Positions 8,471 through 20,231 of a stretch of 57,682 nt of DNA are shown piece after piece. Positions within the stretch are counted from its first letter, which is position 1. Every line of letters starts with the position of its first letter. The notes below the pieces were generated by a model that searched no databases, was not told the DNA's origin, and worked only from the letters and a program-made list of their open reading frames with translations. This stretch comes from Spirochaetia bacterium. GTDB lineage: Bacteria; Spirochaetota; Leptospiria; Leptospirales; Leptonemataceae. Where the stretch lies: NCBI GenBank assembly GCA_021413825.1, contig JAIOPQ010000109.1, forward strand, positions 1 through 57,682. The letters run 5' to 3'. The position numbers and the translations under genes were made by a program.

Positions 8471-10963
8471 ATGCGTAAGCTTGCCATTGGTCTTCTAATT
8501 ACAGCCGGGGTTCTGGCGATTGTCCTGCCGCTGATTCTTGTTCTGGCCATCGCTTTTAATAAATCGCCCGCCCTTGTGGCAGACTTCTTCCGTGAGGTTT
8601 ATCTGACAATCGTGCCCGGCATAGCTACGCTTGGTGTTGCTCTCTTCTTTTTTGAGAAACTGGTTCCCAAAACCACAAAGAAAGAGGATAGGAAGGTCCA
8701 TCGCTTTGATTTCGTAGCTCTGGCACTCTTTGTTACTTCAACCTTGCTCTTTCTGATTGCGTATGCAGCACCGCTTACTTCTTTCTTTCATACAGTTCGT
8801 TCCATTTTGCCTGAACCACTCGCGGCACTTGGACCCGATTTATACACCTTCACCCTCTGGTTCAGCTTTATCTGGTTTTTGATTTCATCGATTTTTGCGT
8901 TTCAGACCCTTACACGGCTTGGAATCGATCGCGGTCGCCTTGGTGGTTTCATAATTGCACTTATCACTTCTTTTTTCTTTGCGCTGTCTCTGGCCAAGGT
9001 TCCACTTTTCAAAAATCTGGAAAATAATGCCCTTGTATTTCGCTATTCATTCCTGCGAAACCCTGCAAATACGTTCGCGCGCGACGTAGCTGTCCCATAT
9101 TGCCAGGCCCCTTACGATGATCGTGGGGAGAAACTTCTCGCATTGCCGCCTCTTCCACCAGGTATCCGCGATGATATCGTGATTGTGGGCATTTCAAACG
9201 AAACAATTGAGAAAGTGAACTTTAAGTGGCCGCTTGACTGGAATATTTATGCTGATCTGGCGAGAACGTTAGGCGGTGCTGAGAACGGCATACTGCTGTA
9301 TGATATTAGCTTCGTGGATGAGAAGGGCCTCTATGGCGGTGATGCCTGCGGTGTGGTTCTGGATTGCAGACCCATGAGCGTAGATCGACCACCTAGAAGG
9401 CAGGTTGATATTCTTGCTGAAAGCTTTACCGGCGCAAAAGCGTCGGTTGTATCCGATTATCCTCTAGAAACTTCCAATCAGTTCTTAAAACCAATCAGGC
9501 AGAATCCCGTTGCCATGGAACGTTACAATCGTCGCGTGCATGTCCTTCTCGAGCAGAATCGCTTGACCAACGTGATTGGCGGCAGGTTTGCCGAGCCCGG
9601 ACCGTCCTTTCCAAATCCCGCTGTTGAATCCATTGGCAAGGCGCAGAAGGGGGCCGGTTATGCGAACATTCTAAAAAATGAAGAGTCGGGCATGAACTGG
9701 CAAATGCCGCTCGTTATGCGCATTGTAAACGAGAAGCGATATAACGAACCGGATTACAATCCTGATAAAGACGACTCATTCGTTCCCGGGATTGATTTGA
9801 TCGTTGCTGCACAATACTACGGTGTTAATCTTCAGAACGATATTGAAGTGGACTATAGACGTAACGAGATTCGAATCAAGAATATCCCGCCTATCAAGCG
9901 TTCAAAAGTAAACAAAGAAACGTTTGAAACAGAAGAGATTGATATTATGGCGCGCCCAAACTCTGAGCGCATTGCCAGAATCCCAATCGATCGCCGCGGG
10001 CAGATGCACATTAACTTTCGCGGAGGACAGTTCTGTTTTCCATTCCAGGAAATTCTCGAAGTCAATCGTATGACGCCTAAAGAGGGCGCGGATAATTACA
10101 AAAATAAAATCGTACTCATTGCAATGTATTATGCAACGGGTGTTGGGACAGCACAGGACATGCATCTTTCTCCCTATGGAGACATGGCCGGTATTGAGCA
10201 CCATGCTCACGCACTCAATACTCTATTGAATCAGGATTTCATTGTTGAAGTTCCACCCATAGTCAATCTATTGATCCTGCTGGCTGTTGGTCTTGCAATG
10301 GGCTTCTATCAGCCACGCGTTGCGACCTGGCTTGCGTTTGTGCTTGCTGGCTTGATTGCAGTGGTGTATACGCTGTTCGCATTGATTGTGAGCTTCCAGC
10401 TCTTCAACATTGTGCATGTTCTGCCGACGGTGATCATTTTACAGTTTGTGCAACTTGTGGGTTTCATTGGATTCAGGGTTCTGACGGAAGAAGAGAACGT
10501 TAAATTCATTCGAAATACATTCTCTAAATTCGTGTCACAGGACGTCGTAGAAGAACTGCTCTCCAATCCAGAAGCCATTGCACTGGGTGGATCCAAGAAA
10601 GAGATCAGCGTTTTCTTCTCCGATGTGCGCGGATTTACTACGATTTCAGAAAAACTTGGTCCGGAAGATCTGGTCCATTTGCTCAATGAGTATCTGAGTG
10701 AAATGACTGAGTTGATCATTGAATACCGCGGCACAATTGATAAGTACATGGGAGATGCGATTATGGCATTCTGGGGCGCACCAGCCAAGAATGATGATCA
10801 TGCATACTTCGCATGCGTCGCAGCGATAGCGCAGGCTAATGCACTTAAGGATCTACAGAAGCGCTGGTCAGAGCGAAACATTCCTGTTCTTGATATTGGT
10901 ATTGGTCTCAATACCGGTATGGCTGTTGTAGGAAACATGGGTTCGAGTCGTCGCATGGATTAG
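8471..10963 (+). CDS. CHASE2 adenylate cyclase, catalytic domain truncated
   Basis: The 830-residue membrane protein has about five N-terminal hydrophobic helices (to about residue 180), a large CHASE2-type extracytoplasmic sensor region (about 190-590), three closely spaced helices (about 595-675) and a class III nucleotide cyclase domain starting near 690. The first metal-binding Asp is in FSDVRGFTTISEKLG (about 714-728) and the second in KYMGDAIMAFWGAP (about 757-770). The reading frame ends right after NMGSSRRMD, where family members continue with the YTVIGDxVNLAxRLE segment carrying the adenine-specifying and transition-state residues. That segment is absent, so the product as read is probably inactive. 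The true C-terminal end is present in another frame (next entry). Confidence 0.88.
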   Translation: MRKLAIGLLITAGVLAIVLPLILVLAIAFNKSPALVADFFREVYLTIVPGIATLGVALFFFEKLVPKTTKKEDRKVHRFDFVALALFVTSTLLFLIAYAAPLTSFFHTVRSILPEPLAALGPDLYTFTLWFSFIWFLISSIFAFQTLTRLGIDRGRLGGFIIALITSFFFALSLAKVPLFKNLENNALVFRYSFLRNPANTFARDVAVPYCQAPYDDRGEKLLALPPLPPGIRDDIVIVGISNETIEKVNFKWPLDWNIYADLARTLGGAENGILLYDISFVDEKGLYGGDACGVVLDCRPMSVDRPPRRQVDILAESFTGAKASVVSDYPLETSNQFLKPIRQNPVAMERYNRRVHVLLEQNRLTNVIGGRFAEPGPSFPNPAVESIGKAQKGAGYANILKNEESGMNWQMPLVMRIVNEKRYNEPDYNPDKDDSFVPGIDLIVAAQYYGVNLQNDIEVDYRRNEIRIKNIPPIKRSKVNKETFETEEIDIMARPNSERIARIPIDRRGQMHINFRGGQFCFPFQEILEVNRMTPKEGADNYKNKIVLIAMYYATGVGTAQDMHLSPYGDMAGIEHHAHALNTLLNQDFIVEVPPIVNLLILLAVGLAMGFYQPRVATWLAFVLAGLIAVVYTLFALIVSFQLFNIVHVLPTVIILQFVQLVGFIGFRVLTEEENVKFIRNTFSKFVSQDVVEELLSNPEAIALGGSKKEISVFFSDVRGFTTISEKLGPEDLVHLLNEYLSEMTELIIEYRGTIDKYMGDAIMAFWGAPAKNDDHAYFACVAAIAQANALKDLQKRWSERNIPVLDIGIGLNTGMAVVGNMGSSRRMD

Positions 10964-11067
10964 GTAAACTTGAACCGGTGCGTATTTATGAGTTGATGGG
11001 GCTCAAGAACGACAGCGATCTTGTGACCCTTAAAACGTCACATGGTCACAAGGAACCGGCCAAGTAG
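10963..11067 (+). pseudogene. Out-of-frame C-terminal remnant of the adenylate cyclase
   Basis: Starting at 10963, in a different frame from the cyclase above, the DNA encodes GKLEPVRIYELMG followed by about 20 residues to TAG at 11065-11067. The sequence matches the usual last strand of class III cyclases (VKGKxxPVxxYEL). It ends exactly where dxs begins, as expected of the original gene end. About 50 codons of the catalytic domain are missing between the two parts, and the joint at about 10958-10963 is not a multiple of three. Either the gene has suffered a deletion or the assembly lost a segment here. Confidence 0.75.
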
Positions 11068-12978
11068 ATGAGTTTACTGGACGACATACAGCATCCACCT
11101 GACTTAAGGCAGCTGAAGCTTGAACAGCTGCCCCAGGTCTGCGAAGAGGTTCGCGAGTACTTGATTGATACGCTTGCATCCGTAGGCGGGCATTTTGCTT
11201 CGAATCTTGGTGTGGTTGAATTAACCGTTGCGCTTCACTATGTGCTAAACACCCCCGAGGATAAACTGATCTGGGATGTAGGTCATCAGATCTACCCGCA
11301 TAAGATTCTGACGGGGCGTCGTGAACTGCTCCGCAGCGTGCGCAGAAAGGGGGGACTTTCCGGCTTTCCCAAACGCGAAGAGTCTGTATACGACTTGTAC
11401 AATACTGGTCACGCTGGAACTTCGATTTCACAATTGCTGGGTGAGGCTATGGCCCGTGATCGCCTCAAGCTTGCGCATACGTGTGCATGCGTAATTGGAG
11501 ATGCATCGATTGCTTCTGGAATGGCGTTTGAGGCGTTGAATCACGGTGGGCATGCGCAGACCGATTGTATCGTAGTACTAAACGACAACGACATGTCGAT
11601 TTCAAAAAACGTGGGCGCGCTCAATCAATACTTGAATCGTCTCATTACTTCACCGGCCTACAACAAATGGAAGAAGCTCTGGTATTCAATCCTGATGTGG
11701 TTGCCTGTAATTGGCCCTGTATTCCAACTCTTCTCGCGAAAAATTGAGCGTACATTTAAAGACCTTTTCATGCCAGGAAGCTTGTTTTCTGACTTTGGCT
11801 TCAGATACATCGGCCCTGTCGATGGACATGACGTGCTTGAACTGGTAGATGTACTTCGTAAGGCCAGGGAACTAAAAGGCCCAATTCTAATTCACGCATA
11901 TACTCAAAAGGGCAAGGGTTATATGCCTGCTGAGAATGATCCAATCGTGTATCACAGCGTTACAAAGTTCAATCGCGAAGACGGCAGCATGCCAGGCAAA
12001 GCTCTCAAAAATAGAATTGCATTTAGCGACATCGTAGGCGAAACGTTATGCGAAATTGTTGAAAAGAACGATCGCGTTGTAGTAATTACTCCGGCCATGA
12101 TTGAAGGATCTGGCCTGCGCGCAGTCGCGGATAAATTCCCGGACCGCGTGATGGACGTAGGAATTGCCGAACAGCATTCGATGGCATTTGCAGGCGGGCT
12201 TGCAAGCGGCGGAGCTATTCCCTACCTGTGTATCTACTCTACTTTCTTGAATCGAGCGTATGATCAATTGATAGAAGATGTGGCGCTCATGAATTTCCCG
12301 GTGAAGATCATTGTAGATCGCGGCGGATGTGTGGGGCCGGATGGAGAAACTCATCAAGGATTATACGATCTTGGCGTCCTACTGTCCTGTCCCAATGTGC
12401 GCGTTTACGCGCCTGCCACGGGCGGAGAACTCAAAGGATTCCTGAAACTCGCAGAGCGCGATATGCAGGGACCAATTGCAGTTAGATTTCCAAAGGACAC
12501 TTGTGATCGTGACAGCCTTGATCCAGAAAAACTACCCGATGTAACAAGGATTCGTCCTGAGATTTCGCCGGGTGGTAAAGACCTCTGTATTCTTGCCGTT
12601 GGTTCCATGTGGGAAACGGGGCTTGCAGTTCAAAAGGAACTCCAGACTAAAGGAATTTACGCAACCGTCCTTGGTGCGCGCTGGATTCGTCCACTGGACA
12701 CTGATTTTATTGCTACAACTCTCGCAGACAGCGAGCATTTTGTGATTCTAGAAGACTCCTACATTCACAGCAGTGCAGCGTCGTACATTAGGTGGAATTT
12801 GCCTGATGAAATCAACGGAAAACATTTGCACACCTTTGCATTTCCAACTGAATCCATTCCGCACGGAACTCGCGATGAAATACTTCACGAATATGGATTG
12901 AGCAAAGAAGCAATTTTACAGGCTCTATTAGCTCGTCCGGAATTCACGCAAACTGTCCCGATCGCAAGGCAGGCCTAG
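11068..12978 (+). CDS. dxs: 1-deoxy-D-xylulose 5-phosphate synthase
   Basis: This thiamine-diphosphate enzyme condenses pyruvate and glyceraldehyde 3-phosphate, the first MEP pathway step. In the 636 residues the TPP/Mg motif region is GDASIASGMAFEAL (about 144-157) followed by LNDNDMSIS. The family usually has GDGALTGGM, so this is a slightly altered version that keeps the GD pair. The transketolase central domain has GIAEQHSMAFAGGLA (about 364-378), and a C-terminal domain follows. The ATG starts immediately after the cyclase remnant's stop. Distance to dinG is three bases. Confidence 0.94.
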   Translation: MSLLDDIQHPPDLRQLKLEQLPQVCEEVREYLIDTLASVGGHFASNLGVVELTVALHYVLNTPEDKLIWDVGHQIYPHKILTGRRELLRSVRRKGGLSGFPKREESVYDLYNTGHAGTSISQLLGEAMARDRLKLAHTCACVIGDASIASGMAFEALNHGGHAQTDCIVVLNDNDMSISKNVGALNQYLNRLITSPAYNKWKKLWYSILMWLPVIGPVFQLFSRKIERTFKDLFMPGSLFSDFGFRYIGPVDGHDVLELVDVLRKARELKGPILIHAYTQKGKGYMPAENDPIVYHSVTKFNREDGSMPGKALKNRIAFSDIVGETLCEIVEKNDRVVVITPAMIEGSGLRAVADKFPDRVMDVGIAEQHSMAFAGGLASGGAIPYLCIYSTFLNRAYDQLIEDVALMNFPVKIIVDRGGCVGPDGETHQGLYDLGVLLSCPNVRVYAPATGGELKGFLKLAERDMQGPIAVRFPKDTCDRDSLDPEKLPDVTRIRPEISPGGKDLCILAVGSMWETGLAVQKELQTKGIYATVLGARWIRPLDTDFIATTLADSEHFVILEDSYIHSSAASYIRWNLPDEINGKHLHTFAFPTESIPHGTRDEILHEYGLSKEAILQALLARPEFTQTVPIARQA

Positions 12979-12981
12979 TCA

Positions 12982-14907
12982 TTGGCTTTTCCCGGTTGGG
13001 AACAGCTTGAAGATTTTTTACCCGGCTATCGCTATCGGGACACTCAGGAGAGGCTATCAGACGCGATTGGCCGGTCCCTGGTTTCCGGCGATGTATTAAT
13101 TTCAGAAGCGGGGACGGGCACGGGAAAAACTCTAGCCTATCTTATTCCTTTGATCAGCTATGCAATCCAGAACGATGTGCGTGTTGCAGTCTCAACCGAT
13201 ACACGTTCGCTGCAGGCTCAACTGATGCAGAAGGACATTCCGCTGGTTGAACAGATCCTTGGCACAAGCTCTGGAGCGGAACTGTGTCTGGGCGCGTCCA
13301 ACTATGTATGTAAACGTAAGCTTGGGGAGACTGTAGATCAGGGCGGGTTACTGCTTGCAGGTGAGGAGATTGAACGCTTTCTGGACTGGGAAAAAACCAC
13401 GTCATCCGGCATTCGCTCAGAATACACAGGCCAGTTCCCGGAAGCGCTCTGGAGTTCAGTTACACGTGAACCAGACAATTGCCTGGGCAGGCGCTGTTCT
13501 AATTATGATAGTTCGTACTATTTTGTGGCGCGGGAAAAATGGAAACGAGCCAGGTTGCTCGTTGTAAATCACGCTCTATTGGCCAATCATTTTGCGCTCG
13601 ATGGAAAACTATTACCTGAACTTGATGCAGTTGTAATCGATGAAGGTCACAGGTTTCCCCAGGCCGTATCAGATGCCCTGGCACAGTCCGTTGTTCTAAC
13701 CGAACTGGGGATGCTTCTTAGACAGGCGCGCACGGATCTGGTTGGAAAGGAACTGGATCAATTCCGTAAGGAGATTGAAAACCGCTATTCCCAGCCGGTC
13801 CGCTTGACCGATTCAATTGTAAGTCGCACGGCAGAGACCCTGATTCGGACACTTGCAGAAACTGAATCAGTTATACGTGATCGTCTGAAATCATTGGAAG
13901 AAGGCCCTCGCACAAGCGAAGAGCTGCGCATGCAAATGCTGATGAATCGCCTTGGACAGGCTAGAAACGTAATAGAAAGTTTTTTGACAGGCCCGGGAAA
14001 CGATCATGTGCACTGGATTCAGCCTCAAGATAGGCGCCGAGGCCCTGTGCTCAATCGCAGTCCGCTTAAGAGTTCAATATTTATTCGCGAAGCCATTTTG
14101 AGCAAGCTGCATTCTACAATCTTCACATCAGCTACGTTGAGTACGTCAGGCGCCAAACCGTTCTCCTTCTTTTCAGAGGAGACGGGTGCGAATTTACTTA
14201 CAGAAAAGAAAACCAGATTCTTTAAAGTGAGCTCACCCTTTGATTATGCCAATCAATCGCTCCTGTTTCTTCCGGCACAAATGGCTGCACCGACAGACGA
14301 AGATCGCTTCCTGAAAGATTGTGCAGCCTGGATTGATCGATTGGCAACTATGACTGAGGGCGGCGCGTTTGCGCTTTTTACGTCTAAAGTGTCGCTTGCA
14401 AAGACACAGGCTTTGCTTATGAATCTGCCTGTTGGAAAAAATCTGGAGATCATAAGCCAGATAGATCGTGGTGCTGCCACTGCACTGCGGGCGTTTCAAG
14501 AGTCGGAGCGCGGCCTGCTGCTGGGGCTGGCCACGTTCTGGCAGGGGATTGATATTCCTGGGGATAAACTGAGGCTGGTAGTACTTGCCAAACTTCCGTT
14601 CCAGGTTCCTGACGATCCGGTGCTTGCGGCTCGAATGGATTCAGTTCGTCGTGAAGGTCGCTCACCCTTTGCTGCATTGCAATTGCCGCACGCGGTTCTG
14701 AGCGTAAAACAGGGATTTGGTCGACTGATTAGACGCGAATCAGATCGGGGAATTGTTGCGATTCTGGATTCAAGACTTAGAACCAGCCGCTACGGAGCTG
14801 AGATTGTGGCTGCCCTGCCGCCAGCCCGTATGGTTCAGAATTTCGAGGAACTGAGCCAGGAGTACACCAGGCTTTTCAGAACAAGCGAAGCGGCGGTTGG
14901 CCGATAA
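12982..14907 (+). CDS. DinG/XPD-like ATP-dependent helicase
   Basis: This is a superfamily 2 DNA helicase of the DinG/YoaA type, expected to unwind DNA during repair or at structured sites. The start is TTG. Walker A is AGTGTGKT (about 43-50), and the DEGH Walker B box is near residue 219. Between them are four cysteines (in NYVCKRKL, DNCLGRRC and nearby LCLG) that could ligate a 4Fe-4S cluster as in XPD. The C-terminal motor ends with QGFGRLIRRESDRG (about 579-592). No N-terminal exonuclease domain is present. Length is 641 residues. It sits between dxs and an exported protein gene. Confidence 0.86.
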   Translation: MAFPGWEQLEDFLPGYRYRDTQERLSDAIGRSLVSGDVLISEAGTGTGKTLAYLIPLISYAIQNDVRVAVSTDTRSLQAQLMQKDIPLVEQILGTSSGAELCLGASNYVCKRKLGETVDQGGLLLAGEEIERFLDWEKTTSSGIRSEYTGQFPEALWSSVTREPDNCLGRRCSNYDSSYYFVAREKWKRARLLVVNHALLANHFALDGKLLPELDAVVIDEGHRFPQAVSDALAQSVVLTELGMLLRQARTDLVGKELDQFRKEIENRYSQPVRLTDSIVSRTAETLIRTLAETESVIRDRLKSLEEGPRTSEELRMQMLMNRLGQARNVIESFLTGPGNDHVHWIQPQDRRRGPVLNRSPLKSSIFIREAILSKLHSTIFTSATLSTSGAKPFSFFSEETGANLLTEKKTRFFKVSSPFDYANQSLLFLPAQMAAPTDEDRFLKDCAAWIDRLATMTEGGAFALFTSKVSLAKTQALLMNLPVGKNLEIISQIDRGAATALRAFQESERGLLLGLATFWQGIDIPGDKLRLVVLAKLPFQVPDDPVLAARMDSVRREGRSPFAALQLPHAVLSVKQGFGRLIRRESDRGIVAILDSRLRTSRYGAEIVAALPPARMVQNFEELSQEYTRLFRTSEAAVGR

Positions 14908-14914
14908 TAAATAG

Positions 14915-15775
14915 ATGAAGCGCCTACTGTATTGTCTGCTAATCGGAACTACTTCGTTATTTGCGATCGAAGCCAACTACGGACTCAGAAAAGATCATCT
15001 CCAGACTAAATCTGGAACAGATACGTTCGTAGATTGGACGGCCGGCTATATTTCCGCGCGTGCCGAAGTGCAAATTGAAGATATCCGTTCTGGCGGCGGG
15101 ATCACCCGTGCCCGTGATGAAGCCACTGAGAAGGCAAGGGAACTTGCGCTGTCCAGGGCACTGGCAACTCTGTCACGTTTGCCGATTAACGGTAAGCGAA
15201 CGATTGAATCAGAAATGCGCCAGGACGAGAATCTGGCGATGCGGATGGGCCGGGTAAGCTCCCTTCCATTTGAGAGGTCCAGACAGGTCGCAGAAGGAAA
15301 TGTAATTGTGGAATTGATTCTTCCATTTTATGGACGCCGCGGGTTCTATTCCAAACTCCGCGCACAGCAAAACGAAGCAGTTCCAGAAATTAAGCACAAT
15401 AATCCGGAAGATGAGATCACAGGTGTGTTGATTGATGCAACTGAGACCTCGCTTGAGCCTGTGCTTGAACCCAGGATCTTAACAGATCAAGGTCGACTGA
15501 TTTATGGACCAGGACAGGCAGATCGCAGCTGCTATGGTGCACGTGGACTGGCTTCGTTTCACGCATCCCGCGAGCTTGCAAGAAAAGACCTGCGCCTTGG
15601 GGAGAGTCCGTATCTATTATACGCGACTACCAGGCCAGGTGCAAACGGAGATTTATTTATTTCTTCGCAGGACGCTGTTAGAATTCTTGGAAGTAAGACT
15701 GGCAGAAATGCACTTCGCCTCTGCGAAGTTGTAATCATGCTTAAAGCAAAACAAACGGATCGTCAGGCAGAATGA
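14915..15775 (+). CDS. Exported protein, LPP20-like (function unknown)
   Basis: I do not recognise a precise function. The 286-residue protein begins with a signal peptide (MKRLLYCLLIGTTSLFA). Its N-terminal third has an Ala/Arg-rich helix (ARDEATEKARELALSRAL), and its middle contains a GVLIDATE...LEPVLEPRILTDQGRLIYGPG stretch. That layout resembles LPP20-type envelope proteins found in spirochaetes and epsilonproteobacteria. The function of that family is poorly defined. The stop overlaps the start of the heptokinase gene (ATGA), so it is probably co-translated with the LPS genes downstream. Confidence 0.62.
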   Translation: MKRLLYCLLIGTTSLFAIEANYGLRKDHLQTKSGTDTFVDWTAGYISARAEVQIEDIRSGGGITRARDEATEKARELALSRALATLSRLPINGKRTIESEMRQDENLAMRMGRVSSLPFERSRQVAEGNVIVELILPFYGRRGFYSKLRAQQNEAVPEIKHNNPEDEITGVLIDATETSLEPVLEPRILTDQGRLIYGPGQADRSCYGARGLASFHASRELARKDLRLGESPYLLYATTRPGANGDLFISSQDAVRILGSKTGRNALRLCEVVIMLKAKQTDRQAE

Positions 15776-16729
15776 ATCAGGCGCGCGCAGCACAAATCCT
15801 AGAAAATCTTTCCAACATTCGCATTCTGGTAATTGGCGATTTTATGATCGACGAATACAGATACGGCCATGCAGAGCGATTGTCTCCAGAGGCTCCGGTT
15901 CCCGTAATCCTTGAACACAGCGTAAGTAAATTGCCTGGAGGTGCAGGTAACGTTGTGAAAAATCTTACTGCACTTCAAATCAAAGGTGGAGCACTCGGTG
16001 TTTGTGGAACTGACCCAGAAGGCAATGTCCTTCTGGAACTCTTGCAGGGATGCGAGAGACTTTCGCTTCTTGCTGATTCATCGAGACCCACTACAAAGAA
16101 AATGCGAATCGTTGCTGGCACGCAGCAAATCTGTCGCCTGGATCAGGAAGATTCGTCAAGCATCTCCCCTGAAATGGAAGAACGGATCAAACAGACTGCG
16201 GCGGCTATGATCAGCCAGAGCAATGCAGTAATTATTTCTGACTACGACAAGGGCGTCGTAACGGAAGGAGTAATCCAATCGATTATTACAGAAAGCGCAA
16301 AAACGAAGGCGTTCGTCGCTGTTGACCCGCAGGTCAGTCGCTTTGCTTGTTATCAGGGAGTGGGCGTTTTAACTCCCAATCACCACGAGGCCGGGCGTTT
16401 TATTGGAAAAAAACTCGAGAGTGATTCGCAGGTAGAAAGTGGCGGCCGCGAAATCATGCAGCGCCTTCACCCTGCAATGCTACTCATAACCAGAGGCGAG
16501 AAGGGAATGAGCCTGTTTGAAGGGGATTCCTGCAGGCATTTTCCCACTCGCGCGCGCGAAGTATTCGACGTTACGGGAGCCGGGGATACAGTGATTACCG
16601 TATTTACGGCCGTGATTGCGGCTGGTGGGACTCCAGCGGAGGCTGTTTTTTTAAGTAACCTGGCCGCAGGAATGGTTGTAGCCAGACTGGGCGCTGCAAC
16701 TGTAACCAGGAAGGAGATTCTTTCCGGGC

Positions 16730-16752
<23 letters not shown>
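15772..16752 (+). CDS. rfaE1: D-glycero-beta-D-manno-heptose-7-phosphate kinase (HldE domain I type)
   Basis: This PfkB-family sugar kinase phosphorylates heptose 7-phosphate in the ADP-heptose pathway for LPS inner core. In the 326 residues, the N-terminal GDFMIDEY motif, the PGGAGNV substrate loop (about 56-62) and the C-terminal ATP/anion-hole motif DVTGAGDTV (about 266-274, catalytic Asp) are all visible. In E. coli this activity is fused to the adenylyltransferase as HldE. Here the two are separate genes overlapping by 23 bp, the two-gene arrangement known from many bacteria. Confidence 0.92.
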
Positions 16753-18837
<2,085 letters not shown>

Positions 18838-18840
18838 GAT

Positions 18841-19692
18841 ATGGCTTTGATTCAAGAACGTGAATTTCTCTCAGGAAAGAAAATTGGAGGAAAGGAACCT
18901 TTCTTTCTAATTGCAGGACCGTGTGTAATCGAAAGCCGCGATCTGCTCAAGCGTGTTTGCGAGCCCATGAAGAAGCTCTGCGATGAGTTAGGAATCGTTT
19001 ACATCTTCAAAAGCAGCTTTGATAAAGCCAACAGATCCTCTGTGGATTCAAAACGCGGCCCAGGAATTGAAGAGGGGTTGCGCGACCTTGAAGCAATTAA
19101 GACTGAATTCGGTGTGCCTGTACTGACGGATGTGCATGAGAGAGACCAGGTCAAGGCTGTATCACAAGTAGTCGATGTATTGCAAATTCCTGCATTTCTA
19201 TCCAGGCAAACTGACTTAATCCAGGATTGTGCTGAGTCTGGAAAATGGTTGAATGTGAAGAAAGGTCAGTTCATGGCACCAGCCGATGCTCAAAAGATTG
19301 TGGATAAAATCAAATCGTCTGGATCAGAAAAGTATCTGGTGACAGAGCGTGGCGTTTCCTTTGGTTACAACAATTTGATTTTTGATCCCAGGAGTCCTGA
19401 GATCATTCATGAAATGAATATTCCATTCGTATTTGATGGAACGCACAGCACACAACTTCCTGGAGCCGGTAAAGAGAGCGGAGGAGATCGCAGATTTTCA
19501 CCTGTTCTGATGCGCGCTGCTGTCGCTGTTGGGCTGGAAGGAATCTTTATGGAAGTTCATCCGGATCCTGCAAAGGCCTGGTCAGATTCTTCCAATCAAC
19601 TGTATCTGGATCAGGCACCTGAGTTATTGCGCGGACTGTTTCGCCTTGATCGTTTTGTCAAAACAGAATTATTGAGTCGTAACGGGTCATGA
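18841..19692 (+). CDS. kdsA: 3-deoxy-8-phosphooctulonate synthase (Kdo-8-phosphate synthase)
   Basis: KdsA condenses phosphoenolpyruvate and arabinose 5-phosphate to Kdo 8-phosphate, the first committed step of Kdo synthesis. The 283 residues include LIAGPCVIES near residue 22, FKSSFDKANRSS, the DVLQIPAFLSRQTDL segment, and HPDPAKAWSDSSNQL near 240. It begins 3 bases after pyrG and overlaps the LptC-like gene. Together with the heptose genes this indicates a Kdo/heptose-containing LPS. Confidence 0.95.
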   Translation: MALIQEREFLSGKKIGGKEPFFLIAGPCVIESRDLLKRVCEPMKKLCDELGIVYIFKSSFDKANRSSVDSKRGPGIEEGLRDLEAIKTEFGVPVLTDVHERDQVKAVSQVVDVLQIPAFLSRQTDLIQDCAESGKWLNVKKGQFMAPADAQKIVDKIKSSGSEKYLVTERGVSFGYNNLIFDPRSPEIIHEMNIPFVFDGTHSTQLPGAGKESGGDRRFSPVLMRAAVAVGLEGIFMEVHPDPAKAWSDSSNQLYLDQAPELLRGLFRLDRFVKTELLSRNGS

Positions 19693-20231
19693 GAAGACTC
19701 CTCCTGATTCTCTGCCTTTGCACGTGTGGGAAACCGCAGGCAGAAGACTCAGGTCTGGAGAAAGGCGCAAGTATTCGACTCAAAGACTTTAGCCGCAAAT
19801 CCTTTACAATAGATGGAAGCGAAGAGTGGGATCTAACTGCTGGTGAAGCGTATGTGTTTCGCAAAGCAGACGCAGAAAGCAAAATCGTAGCCTATAATCT
19901 GGATTTTCAACAGTTTGACGGTGGCAAGAAAACCGGTCGGGTAAAAGCAGAGCGGGGCGAAATCGATTACAAAAACAAAGTTCTACATTTGAGTGGAAAG
20001 GTTTCGTTTGTAGACCCGGAACGCAGCGTTAGTTCTGAAAAACTCACCTACCAGATGGAAACTAAAATTCTAGAGAGCGATGCAAGCGTGCTTCTAGTTG
20101 AATCTGGAACAACCACGCATTGCAGACGTGGAATCACCGTTAATCGGGAAACCAATGTCCAGGTGTGTCGTGCCCCGGCCGTTGTTAGAATTACGCGCAG
20201 CGGTGATTCTAAAGGTCTGGAAGATCTATGA
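19689..20231 (+). CDS. lptC: LptC-like LPS export protein (putative lipoprotein)
   Basis: The 180-residue protein has a short N-terminal hydrophobic segment ending in cysteines (LILCLCTCG), which may act as a lipoprotein signal or an anchor. The rest is predicted mainly beta strand with the OstA/LptC-like alternation (DFSRKSFTIDGSEEWDLTAGEAYVF, then KAERGEIDYKNKVLHLSGKVSF). Position between kdsA and an OstA-like gene followed by lptB strongly suggests it is the bridge protein LptC. The sequence is diverged, so the name rests on fold pattern and context. Start and stop both overlap neighbours (ATGA). Confidence 0.7.
   Translation: MRRLLLILCLCTCGKPQAEDSGLEKGASIRLKDFSRKSFTIDGSEEWDLTAGEAYVFRKADAESKIVAYNLDFQQFDGGKKTGRVKAERGEIDYKNKVLHLSGKVSFVDPERSVSSEKLTYQMETKILESDASVLLVESGTTTHCRRGITVNRETNVQVCRAPAVVRITRSGDSKGLEDL

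Noticed and set aside
13680..13705. TGGCAC followed by TTG, resembling a sigma-54 -24/-12 site
   Set aside because: The spacing is six instead of five bases, the -12 element is poor, and it lies inside the dinG coding region in the middle of an operon.
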